Assembly: GCA_964251965.1 (NCBI GenBank)
Contig: CAXULQ010000002.1
Span: 186,001 to 250,000, forward strand
DNA length: 64,000 nt
Source of the DNA: Mucilaginibacter_A sp964251965
GTDB taxonomy: Bacteria; Bacteroidota; Bacteroidia; Sphingobacteriales; Sphingobacteriaceae
Direction: 5' to 3'
Shown here in pieces: positions 55,360 through 63,050 of the stretch. A program made the translations under genes and the position numbers. Within the stretch, counting starts at the first letter, position 1. The number at the start of each line of letters is the position of its first letter. The notes below the pieces were generated by a model. It saw only the letters and a list, made by a program, of their open reading frames with translations, did no database searches and had not been told where the DNA came from.

Positions 55360-56871
55360 TTAATAGTAACTTATTTCGTGATATTTTTTCGTGGTTTTTC
55401 TATCTTTTGTAAGTAAAATAGTCTCTTTTAACTTTTTGAAATCGTCGTATTTAATATCTTCAACAACTTCATTATTTGAATTAACTATTCCAAATTTGTT
55501 ATTTCTCTTTACAATAAATTCTTTAGAAAGGTCAATGTTTTCTATAAAATCATATTCGCAAGGAATAACTATTTTGTTTAGATAGCTTATAACTCCAAAT
55601 TTATTTCGAGATTTAAATATTTGATTTTCATTATTTGAAAATTCTTGAATGTCTTTGAATTTGATAAATTCTTCTACAAAAATTTCTTTCTCAATAAACT
55701 TTTCGGCTTTTAATGTTATCAAAAAACATTTTCTGTCTTTTGATGCAAAAATCGAATTCTCGAAAACATTATAAAATTCATAATCTTCATTTAGAATTTT
55801 TTCGCCGGTTTTAGAATACAAACCATTTTTATTTTCATTATTGTTAACTACATAATATAAATCAAAAAGTGTGTTGACATTTTTATAATGTATTGGAATA
55901 ATTTCATTTTCTATATTAGGGTTAATTACACCATATAAATTGTCTTTTTCCACGATATAGTTACTTTCAAAATTATTGTATTTGATAGCATTTGCGCTAT
56001 CAAAATAGTAGAAAAATATGTTGTCATAAATAAAAGGTTTTATTAAAGAATCAGTTGATGAAATAATGCCTTTTTTGTTGTCGATTTTAGCGATGAAGAA
56101 AGATTTTACTTGTTCGATTTCATCATACTTGCAATTAATTATAAATTCATTTTTTGAATTTATAACACCTTTTTTTGAGTTTAGATTATTTTTGATTAAA
56201 TATAAATCATCATTCAAAATTCTTTCGTAACTATAATCTTTTACTGGTTTTAAGAGTATATTTCCTTCATTATCAATAACTGAATTTGTTTTATTTTGTA
56301 ATGTGATAATTGCTTTGTTATATTTAAAGTAGGAAATATTTGTAAAGTTTAAATTTGTAATTTGTTTTCCTTGAAAATCATAAAGGTTACTTGTTTCCTT
56401 ATATCTTGCTATAATTAGATTATTGTCAATTGAAATGTAGTCAAACTTGATCGGTAAAATAATATTATTTAAAGTATCTAAAACGCCCACTTTATTATCT
56501 TTTGTTACAGTAATTAACCCTTTTTCAAAGTAAAAAACGTTATCATAAATTATTGGAATTTTTATATTTCCTCTTAAATCAATAAATCCTCGTTTAAATT
56601 TTTTATTTACTTCATTGCCAACTTCAAATAAATTTTTAAGCTCTTTTTTGTTATATATGAATGTAAATATTGGTTTTATAATTATACTTTCTGTGCTGTC
56701 AATTACACCCATTTTTTTGTCGAAAGTTCTAAAGACAGCGTAATTGTTTTCAAAACCATAAACATATTCATATTTGTTATTTCGTTGAAGTTTTTCTCCT
56801 ATAAGGTCAAACTTTTTTTGACTTTTTGCGACTAAAGGAAAAAATAAAAAGAGTAATTTAAGTAATTTCAT
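55360..56871 (-). CDS. WG-repeat protein, exported
   Basis: The 503-residue protein has a short signal peptide (MKLLKLLFLFFPLVAKS) and about ten repeats of roughly 40 residues of the WG type, in forms such as KFGVINSNNEVVEDIKYDDF, KKGIISSTDSLIKPFIYDNI and NKVGVLDTLNNIILPIKFDY. Such repeats probably form a beta-solenoid or propeller-like binding surface; function is unknown. The gene is clearly AT-richer than its neighbours and heavy in Asn, Lys and Ile, which suggests a different origin. It sits between REP-like elements B and C. Confidence 0.82.
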   Translation of the reverse strand: MKLLKLLFLFFPLVAKSQKKFDLIGEKLQRNNKYEYVYGFENNYAVFRTFDKKMGVIDSTESIIIKPIFTFIYNKKELKNLFEVGNEVNKKFKRGFIDLRGNIKIPIIYDNVFYFEKGLITVTKDNKVGVLDTLNNIILPIKFDYISIDNNLIIARYKETSNLYDFQGKQITNLNFTNISYFKYNKAIITLQNKTNSVIDNEGNILLKPVKDYSYERILNDDLYLIKNNLNSKKGVINSKNEFIINCKYDEIEQVKSFFIAKIDNKKGIISSTDSLIKPFIYDNIFFYYFDSANAIKYNNFESNYIVEKDNLYGVINPNIENEIIPIHYKNVNTLFDLYYVVNNNENKNGLYSKTGEKILNEDYEFYNVFENSIFASKDRKCFLITLKAEKFIEKEIFVEEFIKFKDIQEFSNNENQIFKSRNKFGVISYLNKIVIPCEYDFIENIDLSKEFIVKRNNKFGIVNSNNEVVEDIKYDDFKKLKETILLTKDRKTTKKYHEISYY

Positions 56872-57141
56872 AAATCCAGTTTTTTCTCAATTTTAAGATA
56901 TTATTACCATCAACTTGTTAAGCTAATACATGTAAGTATAACAAGTTTTAGTAAACATAAATTTAAACTTCAATATTTTCAAGTTCACTTGATCTGAATT
57001 CCTAAATTATTAATAATTGTAATTTAATATCTATCTATAATGTTATAAATTAAAACATTTTTAAAGAGATAACTGTAATTAATAAGTACTTACTTTCTTA
57101 GTGAAATTTAAAGCTTTCCTTTTCTTAAAAAATCTTTCAAC

Positions 57142-57374
57142 TTAAAACGTATTCTTAGAAAGCTTTGTGTTTTCTTTTGCAGAAGCAATTAAATGCAGAT
57201 GGCTCGGCATCAAACACCAAGCATATAAAACCAAGCTTTTTTCTTTCTGGCGGTATTTTAAACTGTCAATTACAATTTTGGCCAGTTCTTTTTGGTAAAA
57301 ACATCAATCCAATCAATAACGGTAACTGTTGCAAAATAAATCCCATTGTTGTTTACTGTGTATTTAAAACCCAT
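57142..57374 (-). pseudogene. REP-associated tyrosine transposase (RAYT) relic
   Basis: Starting at ATG 57372-57374 on the minus strand, the frame reads MGFKYTVNNNGIYFATVTVI then DWIDVFTKK. After a one-base shift in an A run it continues KIVIDSLKYRQKEKSLVLYA and WCLMPSHLHLIASAKEN, then a stop at 57142. MPxHLHLI is the HUH metal motif of Y1 transposases of the IS200/REP type. The part with the catalytic tyrosine is missing or unreadable, so the element is dead. The REP-like element C lies directly upstream of the start. Confidence 0.85.
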
Positions 57375-57408
57375 GCTTTTAATTTATATAATTGGATTAA
57401 AAATCATT

Positions 57409-57440
57409 AGCTCGATGATCGGAATTACAAATCCGACCAG
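57409..57440. repeat. REP-like element C, next to the transposase relic
   Basis: TAGCTCGATGATCGGAATT followed by ACAAATCCGACCAGC, with GATCGGAATT able to pair with AATCCGACC. Placed just before the RAYT start codon, as REP sequences usually are. A motif copy follows at 57457-57468. Confidence 0.65.
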
Positions 57441-57472
57441 CAAAGTTTTATGGTGATAAAAGAAGCATCAAC

Positions 57473-57694
57473 CTAAACTTTCGGGCCGCGCTTATAAATA
57501 ATCAAACCGTTTAAAAAGTTGCGTAGTATCTGGTCGCCGCAGGGTTTAAAGTTAGGGTGATCTTCTTTGCGGAAAATCGCTCCAATTTCTGTTTTGGTGA
57601 TCCTGAAGTTGGCCAGTTCCAAAACTTTGATAATGTCATCATCCGTAAACGCTAAAGCTACCCGAAGCTTTTTCATGATATCATTATTGCTCAT
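57473..57694 (-). CDS. DUF1456 (YehS-like) protein, single domain
   Basis: The 73-residue protein MSNNDIMKKLRVALAFTDDD through FLNGLIIYKRGPKV matches the DUF1456 repeat. YehS of Enterobacteria has two such units, whereas this one has a single unit. Key positions (NNDI, DDDIIKVLELA, IGAIFRKEDHPNFKPC, FLNGLI) are kept. Probably a small cytoplasmic helical protein of unknown function. A motif copy (57457-57468) lies four bases past the stop. Confidence 0.85.
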   Translation of the reverse strand: MSNNDIMKKLRVALAFTDDDIIKVLELANFRITKTEIGAIFRKEDHPNFKPCGDQILRNFLNGLIIYKRGPKV

Positions 57695-57787
57695 GCTCTT
57701 TCTGTCTAATTAAAATCAATTTCTATTTTAAGTTTTTTTACTTTTTCTTTCAATACTCAAAATGTAACCAATAAAATCCACATAAAA

Positions 57788-57821
57788 AAATGCAGATGAT
57801 CTTGGAATTTCATCTGCATTT
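57788..57821 (-). terminator. Terminator after the 25-residue frame
   Basis: AAATGCAGATGA (57788-57799) pairs perfectly with TCATCTGCATTT (57810-57821). On the minus strand the stem is followed by a T run. It supports a real short transcript from the region of the small frame at 57845. Confidence 0.85.
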
Positions 57822-57844
57822 CTATTTACTGGCAGTATAAAATA

Positions 57845-57922
57845 TTAGTCCGCAGCGTTTTCCCCTTTTTCGCCCAAATCTACAATGTTCATGCGCTGGC
57901 TCGTGTATTGATCAAATCCCAT
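57845..57922 (-). CDS. 25-residue small protein or peptide
   Basis: ATG at 57920-57922 opens MGFDQYTSQRMNIVDLGEKG ending ENAAD. It has its own upstream gap (with a sister-form motif copy at 57974) and a strong terminator just downstream, so a dedicated short transcript is likely. The acidic, polar peptide lacks a signal sequence. It could be a small regulatory or leader peptide, a modified-peptide precursor, or part of a small RNA with chance coding. I recognise no family. Confidence 0.45.
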   Translation of the reverse strand: MGFDQYTSQRMNIVDLGEKGENAAD

Positions 57923-57993
57923 AATTGTATTTTTCTTTGTTAAGGATTAATAAGCGGATAAGTTTTATATCGGTAAAAACAGCATTTAAAAAA

Positions 57994-58018
57994 GAAGCCC
58001 CTGCGATTGAGGGGCTTC
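57994..58018 (-). terminator. Terminator of the Lys-rich small protein gene
   Basis: GAAGCCCCT and AGGGGCTTC form a 9-bp GC-rich stem with a 7-base loop, followed on the minus strand by TTTTTT. Confidence 0.9.
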
Positions 58019-58040
58019 CGTTGAATTGAGCATTTAATAA

Positions 58041-58160
58041 TTACTTTTTCTTTTTGCCGCTGGCCAGATCTTTTCCGGCTTTGCTTTTTTCTTCTTTTGA
58101 GGCTTTCGGGTCTTTCAATGTTTTTGAATCCTCAGATTTTGATTTGTCTTTGGTAGCCAT
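58041..58160 (-). CDS. Lys-rich 39-residue cytoplasmic protein
   Basis: The frame is open to 58274, but ATG at 58158-58160 gives MATKDKSKSEDSKTLKDPKA and a GKKKK end, while the extension is a low-complexity AT-rich leader. The protein is mostly Lys, Ser, Asp and Ala, so it is disordered and basic, perhaps nucleic-acid or stress related as in other small Lys-rich Bacteroidota proteins. A strong terminator follows its stop, which supports expression. Confidence 0.65.
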   Translation of the reverse strand: MATKDKSKSEDSKTLKDPKASKEEKSKAGKDLASGKKKK

Positions 58161-58428
58161 AATTTTAATGATTTTAGTGAAAAATTTATAATATTGGTAG
58201 TGAAATAACAATAAACCGAAGTGCAGGTTTTTAAAAAATTTAATGTTTTTAACAACAATGTACAATAAAAACAAAGGCTGAACGTATCGTATAATCTACA
58301 AATCTTGTAAAGAAATAACTACAATTGAAGCATTTTAACTACAATTTGTTTGATTTTATAAACCTTGTTGCAGGTGTTTACGTATATTTAACTTCTGATT
58401 TTAATCCATAGGAAAACAAAGAAAATAC

Positions 58429-59244
58429 ATGAATAAAAATTTTTTCAAAAAATCAATTTTACTTTCAGTTGCACTTTCTGTTACCATCATCGGCTCAAAC
58501 CCAAAATCGTTATTAAATTTTCAACCCGAAACGGCAGTTAGCTTTAATTTAAAAGCGGCATCGCCTTCAGAAATTTTGTATTCTTCTTATTTAACCAACA
58601 TTTACCAAACGGCCAATTTGTATGCTTCCGGCTTAAATGCTGATGTTTTTTGTAAAGCCGTTACCGGTTATTATAACCTTAAAAAAACAGTTGGTATAAG
58701 CGATAATAAATCTATTATTACCATTGTTGATTTTAACCAGTCCAGCCGTAACAAGCGGATGTGGATCATCGACCTGCAAAACGCAACTTTGTTAATGAAC
58801 ACTTGGGTAGCGCACGGACAAGGAAGCGGCGATGATATGGCCAGCCAGTTTTCTAATATCGATAGTTCGCACCAAAGCAGCTTGGGTTTTTATTTAACCG
58901 GGGAAATTTATGTGGGCAAACATGGCCGTTCATTACGTTTAGATGGAATGGACGGCAATTTTAATTCTAATGCCCGTCCGCGCGATATTGTAATCCACGG
59001 GGCAGATTATGTAAGCCAGCAAACGATCAATAGCATGGGCCGTTTAGGTAGAAGTTTTGGTTGCCCGGCGGTTTCTTCGGAGCTTGCCCCTTCTATTATC
59101 AACCTGATTAAAGATAAAACGGTATTGTTTATTAATGGTTCGGACAGCCAGTATTCGTCTAAATATTTAGATCAAAATTTGGTAGCCGATTACCTTTTCC
59201 CAAATGCAAACCTGCAACCAGAACCTTTACAGGCAATACTCTAA
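58429..59244 (+). CDS. Murein L,D-transpeptidase catalytic-domain (YkuD_2) protein
   Basis: The 271-residue exported protein has a YkuD_2-type domain. The catalytic Cys212 is in GRSFGCPAVS and the general-base His in IVIHGAD near residue 190; GQGSGDDMASQFSN and SSLGFYLTGEIY are typical. It would cross-link peptidoglycan peptides 3-3 or attach other molecules in the periplasm. It is convergent with a second, unrelated-subfamily L,D-transpeptidase; only 12 bases separate the two stops. Confidence 0.9.
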   Translation: MNKNFFKKSILLSVALSVTIIGSNPKSLLNFQPETAVSFNLKAASPSEILYSSYLTNIYQTANLYASGLNADVFCKAVTGYYNLKKTVGISDNKSIITIVDFNQSSRNKRMWIIDLQNATLLMNTWVAHGQGSGDDMASQFSNIDSSHQSSLGFYLTGEIYVGKHGRSLRLDGMDGNFNSNARPRDIVIHGADYVSQQTINSMGRLGRSFGCPAVSSELAPSIINLIKDKTVLFINGSDSQYSSKYLDQNLVADYLFPNANLQPEPLQAIL

Positions 59245-59256
59245 CAAATACTGTTT

Positions 59257-60792
59257 TTACGATAACATTTTTTGGATGTGTGTGTAAAGTACAACATCCA
59301 AACCGTAAACATCAGGGCGGTAAACCAACTTCCCATTTTCTGCCCAACAAGTAACATAAGTAATATAAACAGGTACTTTTTTAGGTAAAGAAATGTTTCT
59401 GGCTTTCGGTATAGAATCGTTCATGTCTTTTTCTATCTGGTTGTACTTATCGCCGTCGCCAAATAAAACGTGCGCCAGATCTAGCGGCTTTTCTAACCTT
59501 ACGCAACCATGGCTTACGGCCCGCATCGTTTGCTTAAACGGAGCTTGTGCAGGCGTATCATGCAGATAAACGCTGCTTTTGTTGGGAAAAAGGAATTTGA
59601 TTTTTCCTAAAGAATTGCTTCCGCCGGGCTGTTGTTTAAAGGTGTATTTCAGGTTGTTTTTTGAAACAGATGACCAGTTGATTGTCTCCGGATTTTCAAC
59701 CTTTTTACCGTTTTCGTACACATCAATATTTTTGTTAGACAAATAATAACGGTCTGCCGCAGCCTCTACAATAATTTCATTTGAAGCTATACTTTGCGGA
59801 ATATTCCAAACCGGGTTTACCTGTACGCTGTTAATTTCGCTGTTTAATTGCGGCGTTTCCCGGCTAAAAGGCACGTCTTGTACTTTATCGCTTTCGCTGT
59901 AGCCGTCCAGTTTCTCTGTGTTGCTTTTGTTTCTTCCTTCGCCTACGCAAACTTTCATACTTAAAACAGAGGTATCATGGTCGATCACATTCAATCCAAA
60001 ATCAGGAATATTTACCAAAACATAACGGTCTTCTGTAGGCTTGTTTTTCCAGCGCAAGCGTTCCAGGTTAACTTTTAAAATACGTTCTGTTTCTGTTTTC
60101 GTCATTCCAGGAGCTTTCTCGCCTGTTGCCAATGCTTTTTGCAAGGCCAGATACTGCGGGTTTTTAGGTTGAATGCTGTCCAAAAAATGCTTCAGGTTTT
60201 TAACTTCTAAAACTTGAGTCATGCCTAAACTGTCTGGCCGTTTGGTGTCGATATAATATCGTGCAAATATCTTTTTCGGACTAACCACGCCAAATTGCAA
60301 AGCATTGCTGTAATTGATTAAAGAGTTTGCCGCCACTATTTCCAGTTCTGCCATTGTGTGATAAGCCTCGTCTTTCGTTTTGATACTGTTTTTATCGGTG
60401 ATTTTTTTGATCAGACTGTCTATTTCTGCGGCTTGAAACATCTTTGGGTCTAAACCATGTTCCGCAGCATTTTGGTAGTAAACCCCAACATCCTGAAGTT
60501 CATCTTTCGGCAAATGCTGCAGCACAAAAACCGGCTTAAAATCCTGCTTTTCATAAAAAGCGGCAATAAGTTTTGGGTTTGCCATCAACGATTTTTTTTC
60601 GATCAGCATTTGTTGAAAAACTGCCGAAAATTCGTCATCGTCTAACTGGTTAAAAACTTTGTTCTTATATTTTTTGAACAAAATTTTCGCGATTTCTACA
60701 CGCTTTACCTTTTTCGGCTGGCATCCGTTAATCACCGATAAAACCAATATAGAAAGCAGGATGATTTTAATATTACGTTTGATTTTATTCAT
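59257..60792 (-). CDS. L,D-transpeptidase lipoprotein, YcbB/LdtD-like
   Basis: The 511-residue lipoprotein (Cys in VINGCQPKK) has an N-terminal scaffold domain, a peptidoglycan-binding-like middle and a YkuD domain with Cys430 in AVSHGCVRLEKP. This layout is that of the YcbB/LdtD group, which makes 3-3 cross-links. VYLHDTPAQAPF precedes the active site as usual. The stop codon TAA is the first three bases of a sister-form motif copy (59248-59259). Another sister copy (60383-60394) is coding (DKNSI). Confidence 0.92.
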   Translation of the reverse strand: MNKIKRNIKIILLSILVLSVINGCQPKKVKRVEIAKILFKKYKNKVFNQLDDDEFSAVFQQMLIEKKSLMANPKLIAAFYEKQDFKPVFVLQHLPKDELQDVGVYYQNAAEHGLDPKMFQAAEIDSLIKKITDKNSIKTKDEAYHTMAELEIVAANSLINYSNALQFGVVSPKKIFARYYIDTKRPDSLGMTQVLEVKNLKHFLDSIQPKNPQYLALQKALATGEKAPGMTKTETERILKVNLERLRWKNKPTEDRYVLVNIPDFGLNVIDHDTSVLSMKVCVGEGRNKSNTEKLDGYSESDKVQDVPFSRETPQLNSEINSVQVNPVWNIPQSIASNEIIVEAAADRYYLSNKNIDVYENGKKVENPETINWSSVSKNNLKYTFKQQPGGSNSLGKIKFLFPNKSSVYLHDTPAQAPFKQTMRAVSHGCVRLEKPLDLAHVLFGDGDKYNQIEKDMNDSIPKARNISLPKKVPVYITYVTCWAENGKLVYRPDVYGLDVVLYTHIQKMLS

Positions 60793-60896
60793 GTTTTTGC
60801 TAAAAAATAATGTACTAAATACACCGTTTTAAATTATATGTTTTAACACCTGTTTAATGCTAAATTTACTTGTTGTATTGCTTTTATTTTGATGCC

Positions 60897-60942
60897 GATG
60901 CTTCTTTTACCAGTTAAATTTTAGGGTGATAAAAGAAGCATC
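60897..60942 (-). terminator. Inverted motif pair after the endonuclease gene
   Basis: GATGCTTCTTTTA (60897-60909) and TAAAAGAAGCATC (60930-60942) form a 13-bp perfect inverted repeat with a 20-base loop. The right arm overlaps the endonuclease TGA stop (60941-60943). No T run beyond the A/T ends of the arms. Confidence 0.7.
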
Positions 60943-62395
60943 AGGGATAAAAATTCCTTTTCGATCTTGGCGCACCGATATAAGTTTCAACTTCTATTAA
61001 ATCCTGCACCGCTTTCGGCAATTTAGAAAGCAAATTGTAACCAGTTTTCTTTTCGATATCCCGCACGGTGCAAACGTATTTCATCCAGTTTGGGTCGATG
61101 CTGTTATCATTTGGCGTATCAACCGCAATAACCGTCGTGCTGCTGTTAGTCCTTTTTAAATCCTGGTTTCCATCGGGCAAAATTACCACAACTTTCCAAA
61201 TATGTGCCGGCACGTTAATCCTTCCTTCGTCAATTGTTTCTGCATAACCTTTAGAACCAGTACCGCCAGTTCCATAACTTCCCATCATTACGTAAACTTC
61301 GTTGCCTTGTTGCACCTGGTTTCTGCAAAAACCCTCTAAATGTTCCCAGGTGCGCTGGTTGTTAAAAGGTGCTTGCGGCACAATATTGTCTAATAAAAAA
61401 GTGGCCGAATTTGCATCCGAAGTATTTGTCCTGTCGCCGGATGGGCAGTTGTGGCCTTTATCAAAACCAGAATTTTTATAACTGTAATCCTGGGCTTCGT
61501 ACCAGCCGCTTGGCAAACGGATATCCGGCCTGAAATCATTTAAACGGTTTGTGCTTCCCAAGTCTGTCGCGCCTAAATGCCAGCAAACCCAATTTGGCCC
61601 ACACCTGTCCCGGCTGTAACTTTCCGTGTAATATTTTTGGTTGATGAGGTAGTTGTTATAATTGGACAAACTTGTAGTTGCATTACTTGGGTTTCCGAAG
61701 AGTAAATTATCGTTATCTATAGTTTCGGCCGAACTTTTATTAGCTGGTTGTGTAAAAGCGATGGTATCGCCCGTACTTACCGAAGTTGCCTCCTCACTTT
61801 TAATGTCTTGCGTTCCGGTAATGGTAAAATCATCTATATTAATCCGGTTTTTTCCGCCCGAAAGCTTTCTAATTTCAAACCGAATCTTGCCAGATTTATT
61901 CAAATTAAAAGTAACCGTTTGTAAAATAGGCTTGTTGCTGATAATTGTTGAACCGATCTGTTTGAAATTTGTATCACCATTAACTGATCCAAACAAAGCC
62001 CAGGCAGAAGCACCGTCATGGCCATAAGCCGCATGTTTAACTGTTACCGCAGCAGCACCTTCCACATCAAAAAGCATACTGATTTTACCATTATTTTTTA
62101 TGCGGATAGATTGCTTACCGGTTTTATAATCTGCTTCGCTGCTGCCGATAAGTGCATCTGCCAAATACCAGTTCCCGGTTTTAAAAGTACTATTACCGGC
62201 CGCATAAGCTGTTTTGTGTCCTTGCTCAAAATCTTCTGTTAGGGTTTGGACAATATGATAATTTCCGCCATAACTTACAGCAGTTGGGTTTGCAGGCGGA
62301 CTGGCTGTGTGGTTATTATCGCCGCAAGAATTAAACAACAAGGCAGTTGTAATAATCAATAACAAGCAACAGTTTTTTAAAATCAAATTGTACAT
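60941..62395 (-). CDS. DNA/RNA non-specific endonuclease lipoprotein
   Basis: The frame reaches 62440, but its first ATG is inside a motif copy (62429-62440). ATG at 62393-62395 gives a lipoprotein signal (MYNLILKNCCLLLIITTALL, Cys in FNSCG), so 484 residues. Residues about 45-200 resemble a carbohydrate-binding beta-sandwich (GNWYLADALIGSSEADYKTG). The nuclease domain follows with the catalytic GFDKGHNCPSGDRT, in place of DRGH, and later an Asn-bearing NNQRTWEHLE segment that binds magnesium. It degrades extracellular nucleic acids at the surface. Confidence 0.9.
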   Translation of the reverse strand: MYNLILKNCCLLLIITTALLFNSCGDNNHTASPPANPTAVSYGGNYHIVQTLTEDFEQGHKTAYAAGNSTFKTGNWYLADALIGSSEADYKTGKQSIRIKNNGKISMLFDVEGAAAVTVKHAAYGHDGASAWALFGSVNGDTNFKQIGSTIISNKPILQTVTFNLNKSGKIRFEIRKLSGGKNRINIDDFTITGTQDIKSEEATSVSTGDTIAFTQPANKSSAETIDNDNLLFGNPSNATTSLSNYNNYLINQKYYTESYSRDRCGPNWVCWHLGATDLGSTNRLNDFRPDIRLPSGWYEAQDYSYKNSGFDKGHNCPSGDRTNTSDANSATFLLDNIVPQAPFNNQRTWEHLEGFCRNQVQQGNEVYVMMGSYGTGGTGSKGYAETIDEGRINVPAHIWKVVVILPDGNQDLKRTNSSTTVIAVDTPNDNSIDPNWMKYVCTVRDIEKKTGYNLLSKLPKAVQDLIEVETYIGAPRSKRNFYP

Positions 62396-62473
62396 GTTTG
62401 GTAAAAAGCTTCCGGATGAAATTACCATTAAAAGAAGCATTCTATCAAAACAAGCAAATTTCTTCTTAAAACC

Positions 62474-62647
62474 CTACGAATAAAGGCAATCTTCGCATAA
62501 ATCTAACCCAAACCTGGTATGATGAACGCTTTCTATGATGCGCAGCTCGTTTTTGCATATCGCACAATGTTTAACTTGGGGCACTGCATTAGTTTGAATT
62601 GAAACTAATTTTTCGCATGTGGTTTGGTTTGGAGTATCAGTCTTCAT
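62474..62647 (-). CDS. Small zinc-ribbon protein
   Basis: A 57-residue frame starts at ATG 62645-62647. The C-terminal half has two Cys pairs (CAICKNE and CEDCLYS) with a conserved-looking LRIIESVHHTRFGLDL between them, a typical zinc ribbon. There is no signal peptide. Probably a cytoplasmic accessory or nucleic-acid-binding protein, function unknown. Confidence 0.6.
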   Translation of the reverse strand: MKTDTPNQTTCEKLVSIQTNAVPQVKHCAICKNELRIIESVHHTRFGLDLCEDCLYS

Positions 62648-62927
62648 ATTCAGTTTAAATAATGGGGTTGATACTTACCATACAAACTTTGATCCCATTA
62701 ATTTTCTTAGTCAATAGCTGTTTTTTAAGCTGATGAATAAAATTTATGTAGAAATTTGTGCCATAAAAGAAGCATGCTCTACTTTTTCCGGGGATTATTT
62801 TCAACACCATTATTATAAACGGACTTAATAAACAGGCTGACTTCGATTTGATCAGCATGCTGTTTTTACCTAACAAAAACCAAGGCAAAACAGCAGTATT
62901 TATTTGGATAGAGGAACACGGATTAAA

Positions 62928-62958
62928 TTTGCTAACGAAAATATTTTTTCTAAGTTTG
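62928..62958 (+). promoter_or_regulatory. Bacteroidota promoter of tRNA-Ala
   Basis: TTTG (62928-62931), 19 bp spacing, TAAGTTTG (62951-62958): an exact match to TTTG-N19-TAnnTTTG, with the tRNA starting 12 bp downstream. Confidence 0.85.
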
Positions 62959-62969
62959 CAAACACAAAA

Positions 62970-63043
62970 GGGGGATTAGCTCAGCTGGCTAGAGCGTTTG
63001 CATGGCATGCAAGAGGTCATCGGTTCGACTCCGATATTCTCCA
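62970..63043 (+). tRNA. tRNA-Ala (anticodon GGC)
   Basis: The 74-nt cloverleaf: acceptor GGGGGAT with ATTCTCC (two G-T pairs), D arm GCTC...GAGC, anticodon stem TTTGC/GCAAG with loop ATGGCAT (anticodon GGC), T arm ATCGG-TTCGACT-CCGAT, discriminator A. CCA is not encoded. Preceded by a near-perfect promoter and followed by a terminator. Confidence 0.96.
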
Positions 63044-63050
63044 CATTAGT

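Larger units (their letters stand above)
611..62868. repeat. Dispersed short motif family TAAAAGAAGYAT / TAAAAACAGYAT
   Basis: Exact first-form cores, forward, start at: 8833, 18203, 18255, 19120, 23230, 28233, 33149, 34602, 40074, 40563, 42703, 44057, 54385, 54594, 55276, 57457, 60930, 62429, 62764. Reverse: 1344, 6208, 6457, 8855, 12262, 13619, 15716, 16746, 18225, 28070, 33072, 34524, 47641, 48179, 50127, 51708, 54301, 60898. Exact sister-form cores, forward: 6538, 16712, 19162, 19985, 22671, 37624, 39093, 45188, 57974. Reverse: 4628, 7573, 59248, 60383, 62857. One-mismatch copies include 611, 21187, 24334, 38669, 42813, 51915. The bases before the core are usually GG or GA. Counted by eye, so a few may be missed. 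Confidence 0.9.

Noticed and set aside
57165..57410. 81-codon plus-strand frame
   Set aside because: It is antisense to the transposase relic, whose minus-strand reading gives clear family motifs.
1344..62868. Dispersed motif as a Chi, KOPS or other strand-biased chromosome signal
   Set aside because: Forward and reverse copies are almost equal in number (19 and 18), and close inverted pairs are common, which does not suit a polarity signal.
1344..62868. Dispersed motif as a promoter element
   Set aside because: It does not resemble TTTG or TAnnTTTG, lies mostly after genes or inside them, and shows no fixed distance to start codons.
1344..62868. Dispersed motif as terminal repeats of small insertion sequences
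   Set aside because: No target duplications and no constant sequence between neighbouring copies; in-gene copies keep reading frames intact.
62655..62888. 77-codon minus-strand frame with hydrophobic start
   Set aside because: Composition looks like AT-rich spacer; it spans two motif copies and has no recognisable domain or plausible neighbours.
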